From: GCA-2687025 sp964473525
Lineage (GTDB): Bacteria > Poribacteria > WGA-4E > GCA-2687025
Length of the DNA: 64,000 bases
NCBI GenBank assembly: GCA_964473525.1
Contig: CAYYPK010000025.1
Span: forward strand, 31,245 to 95,244
Direction of reading: 5' to 3'
Positions 34,227-42,934 of this stretch are shown in pieces. The stretch's first letter is position 1. Each line of letters begins with the position of its first letter. The notes under the pieces are model-generated. The model saw only the letters and a list, made by a program, of their open reading frames with translations, did not search any database and had not been told where the DNA came from. Made by a program: the position numbers and the translations under genes.

Positions 34227-34456
34227 TTCGCCAACTCTCTGAGAGCGTTACGGTACCGGTTCTTCACCACTGCGTAAGACTCCATCGTCCGCTCGAAGTC
34301 CTCGTCGTAGGGTGTCAGCAGCAGTCCGTCCTCCGTCTGGATGACGGTCAACTCATCGCCTTCGTTCGTGCTCATCTCGTCGAGAACCGCCTTCGAGAGG
34401 ATCACGCCTAGCGACCCCCCTATCTTCCGAACCTTTGTTCGCATGTTCACGGGCAT
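34223..34456 (-). CDS. AbrB/MazE-like antitoxin
   Basis: The ATG at 34456 follows AGGAGGGG at good spacing and is preferred to the upstream Met of the longer frame. The 77-residue product carries the AbrB swapped-hairpin DNA-binding domain: K-V-R-K-I-G-G-S-L-G-V-I-L-S-K near 8-22, and G-D-E-L-T-V near 33. A helical C-terminal tail (about 48-77) should bind the Doc toxin, whose gene overlaps the stop by four bases. A palindrome overlapping a -10-like box lies 31 bases upstream and is the probable autoregulatory operator. Confidence 0.85.
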   Translation of the reverse strand: MPVNMRTKVRKIGGSLGVILSKAVLDEMSTNEGDELTVIQTEDGLLLTPYDEDFERTMESYAVVKNRYRNALRELAK

Positions 34457-34486
34457 GATCCCGCCCCTCCTGTCGTGTGTCAGCAG

Positions 34487-34503
34487 CATAAGTATAACTT
34501 ATG
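34487..34503 (-). promoter_or_regulatory. Operator palindrome and -10 box of the antitoxin-doc operon
   Basis: CATAAGT (34487-34493) and ACTTATG (34497-34503) form a perfect inverted repeat with an ATA centre, strikingly AT-rich for this genome. On the minus strand the same bases contain TATACT (34496-34491), a near-consensus -10 box, 35 bases before the start. AbrB-type antitoxins bind such palindromes to repress their own operon. No good -35 was found. Confidence 0.6.
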
Positions 34504-34580
34504 TTAGACTTGGCCAAACCACCGCGCCACGGAACGCCGGCCGATGTGGCATCGCGGAGGTAGGCGATCGCGGACGCTGC

Positions 34581-35456
34581 CTAGCGCACGGAGCGACGGA
34601 GAGCGCCCCACGTTGTCATCAGCTTCCCTGCGGGTGAGACATCAAGGACGTCCAACGGCACACTCATTGACGCCTCGACCACCCGCCAGCCATTTCGGCG
34701 CTCCATGAGCAGCGACGTGCGTTGCCCGTCGACGTCTTGGAACGCGATGGCGCGCCCGACCCCGGCGCCCACGAAGAGCGTCATCGCCTCGCGAGAGAGC
34801 CCCTCTGGGGGCTCGGCGAACCCCGCCCACCCCAGGGCAAGCACGCCTGTCCACCGATCGCCGTCCGCGTCGATGAAGACGAAGTCCGCGACATCCTCGA
34901 CTATCACCGCCAACTGCCCGGCCTGGTCCTCCGCGGCGAACGCGGCAGCGCCGTCTTCCATCATCTGCGTGGGCCCGTCGATGGCGCCGCTGGCGTCGGA
35001 CGCGTCGAACCCCGCGATAGGCATATCCGCGCTGGTCCCGTCGAAATCCAAGGCGCCCAGCAACCACGACCCGCCCTCGCGTCGGGCGCGCGCGACATGT
35101 CTGCCAGACTCGCCACCCCACTCCCACTCGACGAAGATCCACCCCGTGGCGGCGCCAACAAGGACGCGCGGAGCAGTGGCGATGAAGTCGCGTTTCGGCA
35201 AGCTGACCACGCGCGCGGCGACCGCCGCCTCGACCGCGTCCCGCCCGACATGGGAATCGCGGCCGTCGTAGTAGGCGATGCCGTCTCCGGCGCCGTAGAG
35301 CGCCATGACCGCGGCGACATCGCCCGCCGACTCGGCGGCGACGAGATCCCCCGCTAGCTCGGCGAGGGCGACGCCGCGGTCGAACAGCGGGTCAGCGCGC
35401 GCTGTCACAGCGGCAAGCATCAACCCCGCTGCGAGCGCAAGCACGACTCGCTTCAT
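34581..35456 (-). CDS. Secreted tandem NTF2/SnoaL-like protein with K-L-x-[ST]-x-W tail
   Basis: The ATG at 35456 overlaps the flavoprotein stop as ATGA. A Sec signal peptide (1-22, ending T-A-R-A) precedes two domains of about 120 residues. Each begins with a helix pair (A-E-S-A-G-D-V-A-A-V-M-A-L-Y; A-E-D-Q-A-G-Q-L-A-V-I) and ends in strands with W-x-V/W-x-F, as in SnoaL/DUF4440 NTF2-like folds. The last 18 residues read S-P-A-G-K-L-M-T-T-W-G-A-L-R-R-S-V-R, a tail shared with two other exported proteins of this window. It closes the molybdenum-cofactor operon. A ligand or enzymatic role is unknown. Confidence 0.75.
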   Translation of the reverse strand: MKRVVLALAAGLMLAAVTARADPLFDRGVALAELAGDLVAAESAGDVAAVMALYGAGDGIAYYDGRDSHVGRDAVEAAVAARVVSLPKRDFIATAPRVLVGAATGWIFVEWEWGGESGRHVARARREGGSWLLGALDFDGTSADMPIAGFDASDASGAIDGPTQMMEDGAAAFAAEDQAGQLAVIVEDVADFVFIDADGDRWTGVLALGWAGFAEPPEGLSREAMTLFVGAGVGRAIAFQDVDGQRTSLLMERRNGWRVVEASMSVPLDVLDVSPAGKLMTTWGALRRSVR

Positions 35457-36526
35457 CGGGGGAACTTCCATTTGCGCAGGGAGTCGGACGCGCAGATGCC
35501 GGCGTTCTGCCCCATTCCGAACGACGCGGTGACGAGCTTGCGCTCACCCGCGACAATGTCGCCCGCGGCATAGAGGCCTGGGACCGGCTCGCCAGCGCTG
35601 TCCTGCACCTGGTTGTCCTCGTCGACTTCGAGGAGACCGTCTTCGTCCGTCGCGACATCCCATCCTTCGAGGAACTTCGTGTTGGGGTCGAGACCTTCGT
35701 CGACGAAGAAGCCGTGGAAGAACGCCTGCTCGCCGTCCTCCATCTCGAAGCCCAGGAGGTTCGTCTTCTCACCAATGTGCTTGACGATCTTCCGCTCGTC
35801 GATCTCCACGCCCATCGCCATCGCGTGGGCGTGCACCTTCGCGGACATGTCGTGTGGTCGGCCGTCGGTGAGTACCGTGAGCTTGTCGGTGAAGTCCTGA
35901 GCGCCGATGACCATCTCGTAAATGTAGTCGCCAACGCCGTAGAACGCCATCTTCTGATCGATATGCAGGTGGCCGTCGCACCGGATGCAGACGTGCCACC
36001 CCCGCTTGTTGCCGGCGTACCGGAAGGCGACGCGGTACTGGTCGAAAAGGCGGGTTGCGGTTGGATCGTGTTCGATGTCGGGCCACTCGTCCTCGAACCC
36101 GCTCGCCACGACAACCGTGCGCGCGCGGAACGTCTCCTTGGCCTGCACCTCATGCTGATCGTCCAGCGGAGCCACGGAAGCGTCGAGGTGGAACGCATCG
36201 CCCTCGCGCTCGAGTTTGAGGACGACGCCTGGGCGCACTTCTATGCCGTACTTCCGATCCTCGCCCGCGATCGTCACGTCTCGCACGGGGCGCGAGTCCA
36301 TCCACTCGCGGAGCGCCTTCTTCAGCCGAGGACCCGTGATTCCCGTGAAGACAGGAACGTCCTCGAGTTCGACGGACTTGGACCAGTACGCGCGTCCTTC
36401 GCGTCGGCTGATTCCGCCAGCGTCGAGAACGAGCACATGGCGCATCTGGTGGCAACCAGAGATGGCGGCCTGCGCGCCGGCAGGCCCAGCGCCGATCACC
36501 GCAATGTCGTAGAGCGTGTCGCTCAT
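35453..36526 (-). CDS. Thioredoxin-reductase-like FAD/NAD(P) oxidoreductase
   Basis: The 357-residue protein has the N-terminal FAD dinucleotide motif V-I-G-A-G-P-A-G at 10-17, a central NAD(P) domain with the redox cysteine pair C-I-R-C-D-G near 180, and the C-terminal FAD motif G-L-Y-A-A-G-D-I-V-A near 323. Canonical thioredoxin reductase has C-A-T-C-D-G, so the pair is kept but the context differs. Spacing to the molybdoenzyme gene is 27 bases. It may pass electrons to or from that enzyme or a thiol partner; no thioredoxin gene is present nearby. Confidence 0.85.
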   Translation of the reverse strand: MSDTLYDIAVIGAGPAGAQAAISGCHQMRHVLVLDAGGISRREGRAYWSKSVELEDVPVFTGITGPRLKKALREWMDSRPVRDVTIAGEDRKYGIEVRPGVVLKLEREGDAFHLDASVAPLDDQHEVQAKETFRARTVVVASGFEDEWPDIEHDPTATRLFDQYRVAFRYAGNKRGWHVCIRCDGHLHIDQKMAFYGVGDYIYEMVIGAQDFTDKLTVLTDGRPHDMSAKVHAHAMAMGVEIDERKIVKHIGEKTNLLGFEMEDGEQAFFHGFFVDEGLDPNTKFLEGWDVATDEDGLLEVDEDNQVQDSAGEPVPGLYAAGDIVAGERKLVTASFGMGQNAGICASDSLRKWKFPR

Positions 36527-36553
36527 CGGGCGTTCACCCCACTGGATCGCGTC

Positions 36554-37579
36554 CTACGCGCTGATGTCAACTTCGAGCGTGTGGTAGCCCGTGGCGCCAC
36601 GCGGGTGGCCGTCTTCGGGAGTCGGCGTCTGCACCTCGCCATCGGCTCCGACCGATCGCGCGAGGATCTTCGCCGTCTGCGCCCCTGCCGGCACCGCCCA
36701 CTCGTACTCCCACAGATGCCACGAGCGGATGTGACCCGAGCCCCAGATGTTGGCGTCGTTCCACGTCTCGCCGCCGTCCACGCTGACCTCGACGCGCGCT
36801 ATGCCGCCGTGGTTGCCACCGTCGAAGGCGGACCCACTGATGCGATAGGCGCCCGCGGGCAGGGCATCGCCAGCTGCTGGCTGGTTGATGCGGGTGGCCA
36901 TGCGCACCGCTGCGGTGTCGTCCCAGCCCTTGCTCTCCCAGTAGCCCAGGTACTCGCGCGCGACGAGTTCCACGCCGATGATCCACTTCGGGCACTTCTG
37001 GCCGTACTTGCCGGGGTTGAGGAAGCGCAGCGGATAGCCATGGGCGCGGGGCAGCGGCTCGCCATTCATCTCATAGGCGAGCACCGCGTCCTCGTGCAAC
37101 GCGTCCGCGATGGGTATGCCCGTCGTGTAGCCGTCCGATGACTTGAAGACCACCCGCGTGGCCGCATCCCGCGGCTGCGTATCGGCGAGCAGGTCACTCA
37201 CCCGGATGCCCTTCCAGACCGCGTTGCCGATCTGCTCGCCTCCGACCGGGTCGCCGATGCACGCCAACGTCCGCTCCGTCGTCACGGCTGGCAGAGCCAG
37301 CACGTCGTCAAATGTGACGAGCTTCGCCTTCCTCACCAGCCCGTTCACGATCAGCTTCCACTTCTCGACATCGACGTGGGGATGCTCGCCCGCCGTTATG
37401 TCCTGCACGTAGAATTCGTCGTTTGGGGTGATCCACGAAGAAGGCTTCGCCGCCGTGTTGATCAGGACGTTGGCGTCGGCCGCCTGCGCTTCGCGCGCCT
37501 CGCCCTTCCCATCCTTTACGGGGAGCCATATGCCTGCCGCGCTTACCGCAGATACGCGCAAGAACGTACGTCGATCCAT
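36554..37579 (-). CDS. Exported sulfite-oxidase-type molybdopterin oxidoreductase
   Basis: The 341-residue protein begins M-D-R-R-T-F-L-R-V, a Tat-like signal, and the leader continues to about residue 35. The molybdopterin domain contains R-T-L-A-C-I-G-D-P-V-G-G with Cys107 as the molybdenum ligand, then G-N-A-V-W-K-G-I-R-V. A C-terminal dimerisation domain follows (about 235-341, with V-S-V-D-G-G-E-T-W). This is the two-domain layout of sulfite oxidases without the heme domain. Genes for cofactor assembly (MoeA, MobA) lie directly upstream in the operon. The true substrate and electron partner are unknown; the following flavoprotein is one candidate. Confidence 0.88.
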   Translation of the reverse strand: MDRRTFLRVSAVSAAGIWLPVKDGKGEAREAQAADANVLINTAAKPSSWITPNDEFYVQDITAGEHPHVDVEKWKLIVNGLVRKAKLVTFDDVLALPAVTTERTLACIGDPVGGEQIGNAVWKGIRVSDLLADTQPRDAATRVVFKSSDGYTTGIPIADALHEDAVLAYEMNGEPLPRAHGYPLRFLNPGKYGQKCPKWIIGVELVAREYLGYWESKGWDDTAAVRMATRINQPAAGDALPAGAYRISGSAFDGGNHGGIARVEVSVDGGETWNDANIWGSGHIRSWHLWEYEWAVPAGAQTAKILARSVGADGEVQTPTPEDGHPRGATGYHTLEVDISA

Positions 37580-37609
37580 GCCTGTGCCTCTCGCTTGTCC
37601 TGTCGCGCG

Positions 37610-38839
37610 TCAGGCGGGTCGTGGAGCCGCTGACGTCAGTATGACATCCACCTCGCCGCCAACCGGGGCTCCCTCGTCGCCAATGACAGCCAACCCGTCC
37701 GCCAACACCAGCGACCTGAGGACGCCTGACCCCTGCGTGCCCGTCGTGCGCGCGTGCAGACGCCCGTCCCGCCGCTCAAGTGTAACGCGCATGTAGTTAA
37801 CGCGCCCGCGCGCGTCGTTGGCTACCCGCTCGTCCATCAGCGCCCGCACTACCTGTCGATGCTGGCGCGCGTGACCGCCCATCTTGAGCAACGCGGGGCG
37901 TACGAACAGCTCAAACACGACCATGGACGACACAGGGTTGCCCGGCAGCGCAAACACGGGCTTCCCCTCAATCTCGCCAAACGCCTGCGGCTTGCCGGGC
38001 TTCATGGCGACGCGCCAGAAGTCGAGGGTGCCTAGCTTGAGCAGCACGTCCTTCACGACATCGTAGTCGCCGACGCTCACGCCGCCGCTTGTCACAAGCG
38101 CGTCCGCCTCGGAGACGGCGCGGCGTAGCCGGTCCTCGACGTCCGACGCGTCGTCGGAGACGATGCCCAGGTCGATGGGCGCCGCGCCGGCCTCAATGAT
38201 CTGGCCGTACAGTCCGTAGCGGTTGCTATCGCGGATCTTGCCCGGCGCCAGCGGTTCGCCTACCGGCGTCAGTTCGTCTCCGGTCGAGATGACCGCCACG
38301 CGTGGGCGTCTATGCACCGACGGTTCGCCGACATTCAGGGAGGCGAGCATCGCCATCTCGGCGGGCTGCATCATCGTGCCAGCGGCCAGGACGGTGTCGC
38401 CGACGCGCACGCTCTCGCCAGCGCGACGGATGTGCTGCCCCTGGCGCGGCGCCTCCATGAACGCGACATCGTCGCCGTCGGCGCGCGTGCTCTCCACCAT
38501 CACGACCGAGTCGGCGCCCTCTGGCAGCATCGCGCCCGTCATGATGCGCGACACCGACCCAGAGACGACAACGCGAGACGGCGCGACGCCCGCTGGAATG
38601 TCCTCCAGGACCGGTAGCGTGACCGGGTTCGCGTCGCTCGCGTCTGTCAGATCCTCGGCCCTCACGGCGAAGCCGTCCATCGCGGAGTTGTCGAACGGCG
38701 GGTTGTCCTCCGTCGCGACGGCGTCCTCTGCGAGCGCCATGCCGCCGCATGTGAGCACGGGCACGCGCTCGGCCTCGGTGGGCGCGATGGTCGCGAGCAT
38801 TCGCGCGAGCGCCTCGTCGACGCTGAGCATGTCGGCCAT
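37610..38839 (-). CDS. moeA: Molybdopterin molybdotransferase MoeA
   Basis: The ATG at 38839 follows AGGAG at six bases and begins eight bases after the mobA stop; earlier codons are shadow of mobA. The 409-residue product shows the MoeA series: N-P-P-F-D-N-S-A-M-D-G-F-A near 45, I-M-T-G-A-M-L-P-E-G-A-D near 103, I-S-T-G-D-E-L near 190, and A-L-P-G-N-P-V-S near 305. MoeA inserts molybdate into adenylated molybdopterin. The domain IV region at the end is complete. It precedes the molybdoenzyme gene by 30 bases. Confidence 0.95.
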   Translation of the reverse strand: MADMLSVDEALARMLATIAPTEAERVPVLTCGGMALAEDAVATEDNPPFDNSAMDGFAVRAEDLTDASDANPVTLPVLEDIPAGVAPSRVVVSGSVSRIMTGAMLPEGADSVVMVESTRADGDDVAFMEAPRQGQHIRRAGESVRVGDTVLAAGTMMQPAEMAMLASLNVGEPSVHRRPRVAVISTGDELTPVGEPLAPGKIRDSNRYGLYGQIIEAGAAPIDLGIVSDDASDVEDRLRRAVSEADALVTSGGVSVGDYDVVKDVLLKLGTLDFWRVAMKPGKPQAFGEIEGKPVFALPGNPVSSMVVFELFVRPALLKMGGHARQHRQVVRALMDERVANDARGRVNYMRVTLERRDGRLHARTTGTQGSGVLRSLVLADGLAVIGDEGAPVGGEVDVILTSAAPRPA

Positions 38840-38847
38840 GTCGGCTC

Positions 38848-39444
38848 CTATCCCAAGATCAGGGCGAGTTCCCGCGCCTGTTCGAGGTCGTCCGGGGTGT
38901 TCATGTTGAAGAGCCTTCGAGAGTCCATTCCCGCAGCCAACAGGGCGTCCTCGTCGACCGCAGTCAGGTTCATGCGCCGGGCGATGGACTGTGCGGCCAG
39001 TTCGCCCTCGCGGATCATGTCGAGCAACCGGTCGAGGATGTCTACGCGGTACGCCGCGCATAGGGGCTCGTAGCCACGTGGCGTCTGGACGATGGCTCCA
39101 TCGGCGGATCCTACGGAGTCCACGAGCAGCCGCATGAGTTCCGCGTCGACAAACGGCATATCGCACGCGACGCATACAACGATACCCTCGCCCGCAGCGC
39201 GGAGACCCGTTGCGATGCCACCGATCGCGCCGAGGCCGGGACGGTCGTCGGGCAGGACGCGGACGGGGAGATCAAGGAAGCGTTCAGGACGGTCTCCGAC
39301 GATGTAGGTGTCGTCGGCGCACTCACGAACTTGGCGGAGGATGCGGGCGATCACCGACTCTCCAGCGAGGTCGATGAGGGCCTTGTCGGCGCCCATGCGG
39401 CTGCTGCGCCCGCCCGCCAACACTACGCCCGTTACAGACTGCAT
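38848..39444 (-). CDS. mobA: Molybdenum cofactor guanylyltransferase MobA
   Basis: The ATG at 39444 has GGAG just upstream. The 198-residue product starts M-Q-S-V-T-G-V-V-L-A-G-G-R-S-S-R-M-G-x-D-K, the nucleotidyltransferase signature L-A-G-G-x3-R-M-G-x-D-K. It also has A-C-D-M-P-F-V near 95 for metal binding. MobA links GMP to the molybdenum cofactor, giving the bis-MGD form used by DMSO-reductase-type enzymes. The only molybdoenzyme here is of the sulfite oxidase type, which normally does not need MGD, so other molybdoenzymes probably exist elsewhere in the genome. Confidence 0.93.
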   Translation of the reverse strand: MQSVTGVVLAGGRSSRMGADKALIDLAGESVIARILRQVRECADDTYIVGDRPERFLDLPVRVLPDDRPGLGAIGGIATGLRAAGEGIVVCVACDMPFVDAELMRLLVDSVGSADGAIVQTPRGYEPLCAAYRVDILDRLLDMIREGELAAQSIARRMNLTAVDEDALLAAGMDSRRLFNMNTPDDLEQARELALILG

Positions 39445-39577
39445 ACGCGCTCCGCTTGCCTCGTCGGGCGTCCTCGCGGCAGGTCGTGGACGCCGTCGGA
39501 AACGTAGCACCCGAACGCGCGGCGCGGCAAGTCACCGGCAGCGATGTATCCACGTGGTTCGGCCCGAGGCGCGCCGG

Positions 39578-41143
39578 CTACAGGACGCGGCTGAACGCGG
39601 CTGGTTCGAGCTTCCACACCGGCACGCCACAGAATCTGTCGCCCTCGGGGCAGTAGGGCGTCTGCGGGGTCTCGAGCCGGAACCAGCACGGGGCGTGCAG
39701 GTACTTGCCGACGGTGGGATGCGCCGCGCGCACCTGCTGCACTTCGTCGACGGACGCGTGGAATATCTCCTCCTGCGCCGCGTAGCACAGGCGCATACGC
39801 CACTTGTGGTGCAGGTCCATGAGCGACCCGGACTCGATCATGCGAATCGAGTAGGCGTTCGGCAACAGGTAGAAGGCGGATTCATCCGGGACGCCTGCGT
39901 CGAGCAGCCGGTTGATGTTCTCGAAGGCGCGCGCGTTTGCCTCGTCGTACACCTCGCGCGCCTCGTCGTTGAGGCCTACGAGTTTCGGCGTCACCGTGTC
40001 CGGCTCGCCCGAGTACACCGCGCTCAGCACCGGTCTCGACGCCGGGACCATCCGGTGCCGCTGATCCTGGGAGTCCGCCGTGTGGCTCAGCTTCTTGGCG
40101 AAGGTGTAGTTCACGTGGTACATCGCGCGCGATAGCTTCGTCAGCGTGTGGATGTTCATCGTCTCGGCGTAGTACGCGTTGCGCGATGGATCGAGGAGCA
40201 GAGCGAGAGCGTCGGCGTCGGACAAGGCGCTCTCGGGCGCGCCCAGCACGGATCGCACGGCGTCCGCCATCGTCCGCTCCGCCGCTGGGTCGTGGCCCAG
40301 CAGCACGGACGTGTGCTCCCCGAGCCGAGCGTCAAACTCCCGGTTGTGGTCTGCCGCGAGCACCCTCCTGCCGCCGCTATCCGCCTTCGCTAGGAACTCG
40401 TACTCCGGCGTCTGGTCGAGAGGGATCGGATCTTCTAACTCACGCGCGAACAACTCATCCCGCTCAGTGACTGCTGCGAGCATGCCGTCGACGAGGAGGC
40501 GCTGCTCCGTGGGCGCATCGAAGAACGCCGCGAGCCTCGCGTATCGGATGAGGGTGAGAGCGCTCACCGTGTGATAGAGATATGTGTATGTCGCCACCGG
40601 GAGCACGTAGCGAGCTACCTCATAGGCCTTCCGCTCCAGGTGGCGTTCCCAAGGCTCGGGACGCTTCGCGCGCGCGGGAAACAGCGTGTGGAACTCTTCG
40701 CGAATCGTCGGGGCGAGGAGCTTGATGAGCCGCTGGTACGCCTCGGTCTGCATCTGGACAGTCGACTCGTAGACCTCTAGCGCATCGGGATCAAGGTCCG
40801 GCACGACGTAGCTGCCGGGCTGCACCTCGACGTACCGCTGGCTCACCTGCTCGGAGTTGTAGAACGGATGGCTGTGTAGGAACGACCAGACCGCAGCACG
40901 CGACACTTTGTCCATGCCGAAGACGAACGTCGCATGCTGGCGCGTCGTGAGGTGCCCCGCCGCAAGCGTGCTCGACGCGATCCGGTCGCGTAGGTCGCGC
41001 GAGCGGCGCGTCTTAGAGACCTGATCAGGCAGGACGATGCCGCGCGAGGAATAGCACGTGCGCGCAGCGCCGACAGCCGTCTCGTAGGGCTTGTCGATGG
41101 CGTCGATCAGCGTGACTTCGGGTGGGCCGGATATGAACGCCAT
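39578..41143 (-). CDS. Double-module ThyX-like (FAD-dependent thymidylate synthase family) protein
   Basis: The 521-residue protein is about twice the usual ThyX length (about 220-260) and consists of two ThyX-like halves. The first (1-250) keeps S101, R103 and Y104 of the family motif R-H-R-x2-S-x-N-E-x-S-x-R-Y within N-S-E-Q-V-S-Q-R-Y but has lost the leading R-H-R. The second (about 255-521) keeps R362-H363-R364 in D-Q-R-H-R-M-V-P but not the rest, and has the late S-L-M-D-L-H-H-K-W-R segment of ThyX. The motif is therefore split across halves. Synthesis of dTMP from dUMP is possible if both halves build one active site, but not proven by sequence. Confidence 0.75.
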   Translation of the reverse strand: MAFISGPPEVTLIDAIDKPYETAVGAARTCYSSRGIVLPDQVSKTRRSRDLRDRIASSTLAAGHLTTRQHATFVFGMDKVSRAAVWSFLHSHPFYNSEQVSQRYVEVQPGSYVVPDLDPDALEVYESTVQMQTEAYQRLIKLLAPTIREEFHTLFPARAKRPEPWERHLERKAYEVARYVLPVATYTYLYHTVSALTLIRYARLAAFFDAPTEQRLLVDGMLAAVTERDELFARELEDPIPLDQTPEYEFLAKADSGGRRVLAADHNREFDARLGEHTSVLLGHDPAAERTMADAVRSVLGAPESALSDADALALLLDPSRNAYYAETMNIHTLTKLSRAMYHVNYTFAKKLSHTADSQDQRHRMVPASRPVLSAVYSGEPDTVTPKLVGLNDEAREVYDEANARAFENINRLLDAGVPDESAFYLLPNAYSIRMIESGSLMDLHHKWRMRLCYAAQEEIFHASVDEVQQVRAAHPTVGKYLHAPCWFRLETPQTPYCPEGDRFCGVPVWKLEPAAFSRVL

Positions 41144-41354
41144 CGCGGATTCCTCTAGCTCCTACTGGGTCGTGTTCGGCCATACGTCAAGTGCGCTCGC
41201 GACGTTCCACCGGTCACGCGAGTACCTGCACAGGGCGGAGGCGCGCCGCGGCCCCGGCCTCGGGCTCCATTGTGCGCTATCCTCCAGACGGCGACGCCAG
41301 ATGAAGCGATTCCGCGCGGAAATGCACAGACGGGTTTGGCGAGGGAGACAGGTG

Positions 41355-42106
41355 ATGCGGGGCTGGAAACAGGCTGTTGGGGTCGTCATGATGATTTGCA
41401 CGAGTGGCGCCGCGCACGCGGCGATCGACCCAGGCATCGTCGTGGGAGCGTGGCTTCTCAACGATGCGGACGGTGTGGAGGCAATGGACACGTCGGCGAA
41501 CGGCCACCACGGTCAGCTACAGGGTGGGACTGGGTAGACGGTCAAGTCGATGGGGCCATCGAGTTCGCCAAAGGCGACACGGTTCAGATCCCCCTGCCCG
41601 CCGAGAGCGTCTCGGACAGGCTTACGGTGATGATGTGGATCCAATTCACCGACATCGCTGGGCAGCAGAACTACTTCGCCATCTGGGATGGCGGGGATCA
41701 GCGGATCGTCCCGTACAAGACGGACGCGAACATCCTGAACCTATGGAGCAACTCCTGGAATGTCGGTAGTGGATTCCAGGTGAAGGAGGACACGTGGTAC
41801 CACGTCGCGAACGTCCTCGACGGTGGGACGGTGCAGATATATGTCGACGGAACGCTGGAGGTCGACCAAGCAGCTGCGGGCATGTCCCTGGGCGCCGGGG
41901 CGCAGTCGGCGTGGATAGCCACCGACAAGGGCGGCTGGCACACCGCGTGCGTCGCCGATGACGTCCTGCTGCTGAACGACGCCATCGACGCTGGCGTCGT
42001 CACGGATGCCATGGAAAACGGCGTGGAATACGCGCTGGGCCTGAAAGCCGTCGACCCGCGTCGGAAGCTGGCGTCCTCGTGGGCGGCCATCAAGACTCGC
42101 GACTAG
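41355..42106 (+). pseudogene. Frameshifted secreted LamG-domain protein
   Basis: The ATG at 41355 (GAGGGAG upstream) begins a signal peptide, residues 1-22, ending A-A-H-A. The LamG/concanavalin fold starts with V-V-G-A-W-L-L-N-D and D-T-S-A-N-G-H-H-G-Q-L-Q-G-G. The frame then stops at 41535-41537, and the continuation (W-V-D-G-Q-V-D-G-A-I-E-F) lies in another frame. One missing base near 41528-41533 explains the shift. The second part runs to 42106 with Y-V-D-G-T-L-E-V-D and ends with R-K-L-A-S-S-W-A-A-I-K-T-R-D, the tail shared with two other exported proteins. It is either a real pseudogene or a sequence error; the domain is otherwise intact. Confidence 0.75.
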
Positions 42107-42277
42107 GGCTCCAGCGCGCCGCTCAGCCAACCGGCGGAACTGTCCTAGTGCCGAGCCACTCGGCCCATGGTGCGTTCGGTCGGGCTGTGGGCGGCCGAGA
42201 TCCTTCGACTCCCTTCGGTCGCTCAGGATGACGCCTGTCCGGTGGTGGCGCCGCAACACAACACAGACTGGGACGAA

Positions 42278-42934
42278 CTAGTGGCTCGCACGGTACGCCG
42301 CGACGGCGGCCTCGACCCCGAGACGTGGGCTGCTGAGAACGGGAACGGCCACGCCCCCACACAGATCCGCGGCCGGCGCCATGGACCCTTGCGCCAGGAT
42401 GATCGCGTCGACGCCCTCCGCGTTCCTCGCAACGGCGTCGGCGACCTCCGCGTAGTAGCCGTCCAGATCCCCGGCCTCGAATTTCGCCCACGCCGCCTCA
42501 GCGACGACGGTCGAGAGGGTGATGTCGGTTCCCGCGTTCTCCGCGGCGTCTCGGATCAGGTCTGTCGTTGGTCCGACCGTGCTTTCCAACGTCGCAACGA
42601 CGAGTACGCGCGAGCCCGCCTCGACGGCGCGCTCCGCCATCGGCCGATCCACGCGCATGACGACCGCTGCGACGTCGGCGCTCTCAGCGGGGTCGCCGAT
42701 GGTCGAACACGTGCAGAGCACCACGCGGGCGCCACCGTCGACTGCGTTCGCAACGGCTCCTTCGACAGCCTCGCGCGTCTCGTTGGCATCCGCGCCATGC
42801 TCTCGCGCCGTACCAAGGAGATCTGGCGCGATCAGGTGGCGCGCCGGGAGACCTGGCGCAATCTCCGCGATGAGTTCGTCGAACGCGAGGGCGAGCGGGG
42901 CCGCCGTGTGCAGGAATGTCAGCGTGTCGGGCAT
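42278..42934 (-). CDS. Aspartate/glutamate racemase-superfamily protein
   Basis: The ATG at 42934 has GGAG at seven bases and is preferred to the longer frame. The 218-residue product has the racemase fold: T-F-L-H-T-A-A near the start, V-V-L-C-T-C-S-T-I-G-D near 70, S-R-V-L-V-V-A-T-L-E-S-T near 105, and D-A-I-I-L-A-Q-G-S-M near 174. The first catalytic cysteine is present (two cysteines, C-T-C), but the second site has Gln where many racemases have Cys. That suggests a hydantoin- or arylmalonate-type activity, or a degenerate member. Function is unassigned. Confidence 0.75.
   Translation of the reverse strand: MPDTLTFLHTAAPLALAFDELIAEIAPGLPARHLIAPDLLGTAREHGADANETREAVEGAVANAVDGGARVVLCTCSTIGDPAESADVAAVVMRVDRPMAERAVEAGSRVLVVATLESTVGPTTDLIRDAAENAGTDITLSTVVAEAAWAKFEAGDLDGYYAEVADAVARNAEGVDAIILAQGSMAPAADLCGGVAVPVLSSPRLGVEAAVAAYRASH

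Noticed and set aside
35714..37141. A 475-codon plus-strand frame across the flavoprotein and molybdoenzyme genes
   Set aside because: It spans two well-defined minus-strand genes and has no recognisable domain or ribosome site.
41091..41537. A separate small gene of 148 codons
   Set aside because: Its C-terminal part is the start of the frameshifted LamG gene; the upstream part is shadow of the ThyX-like gene start region.
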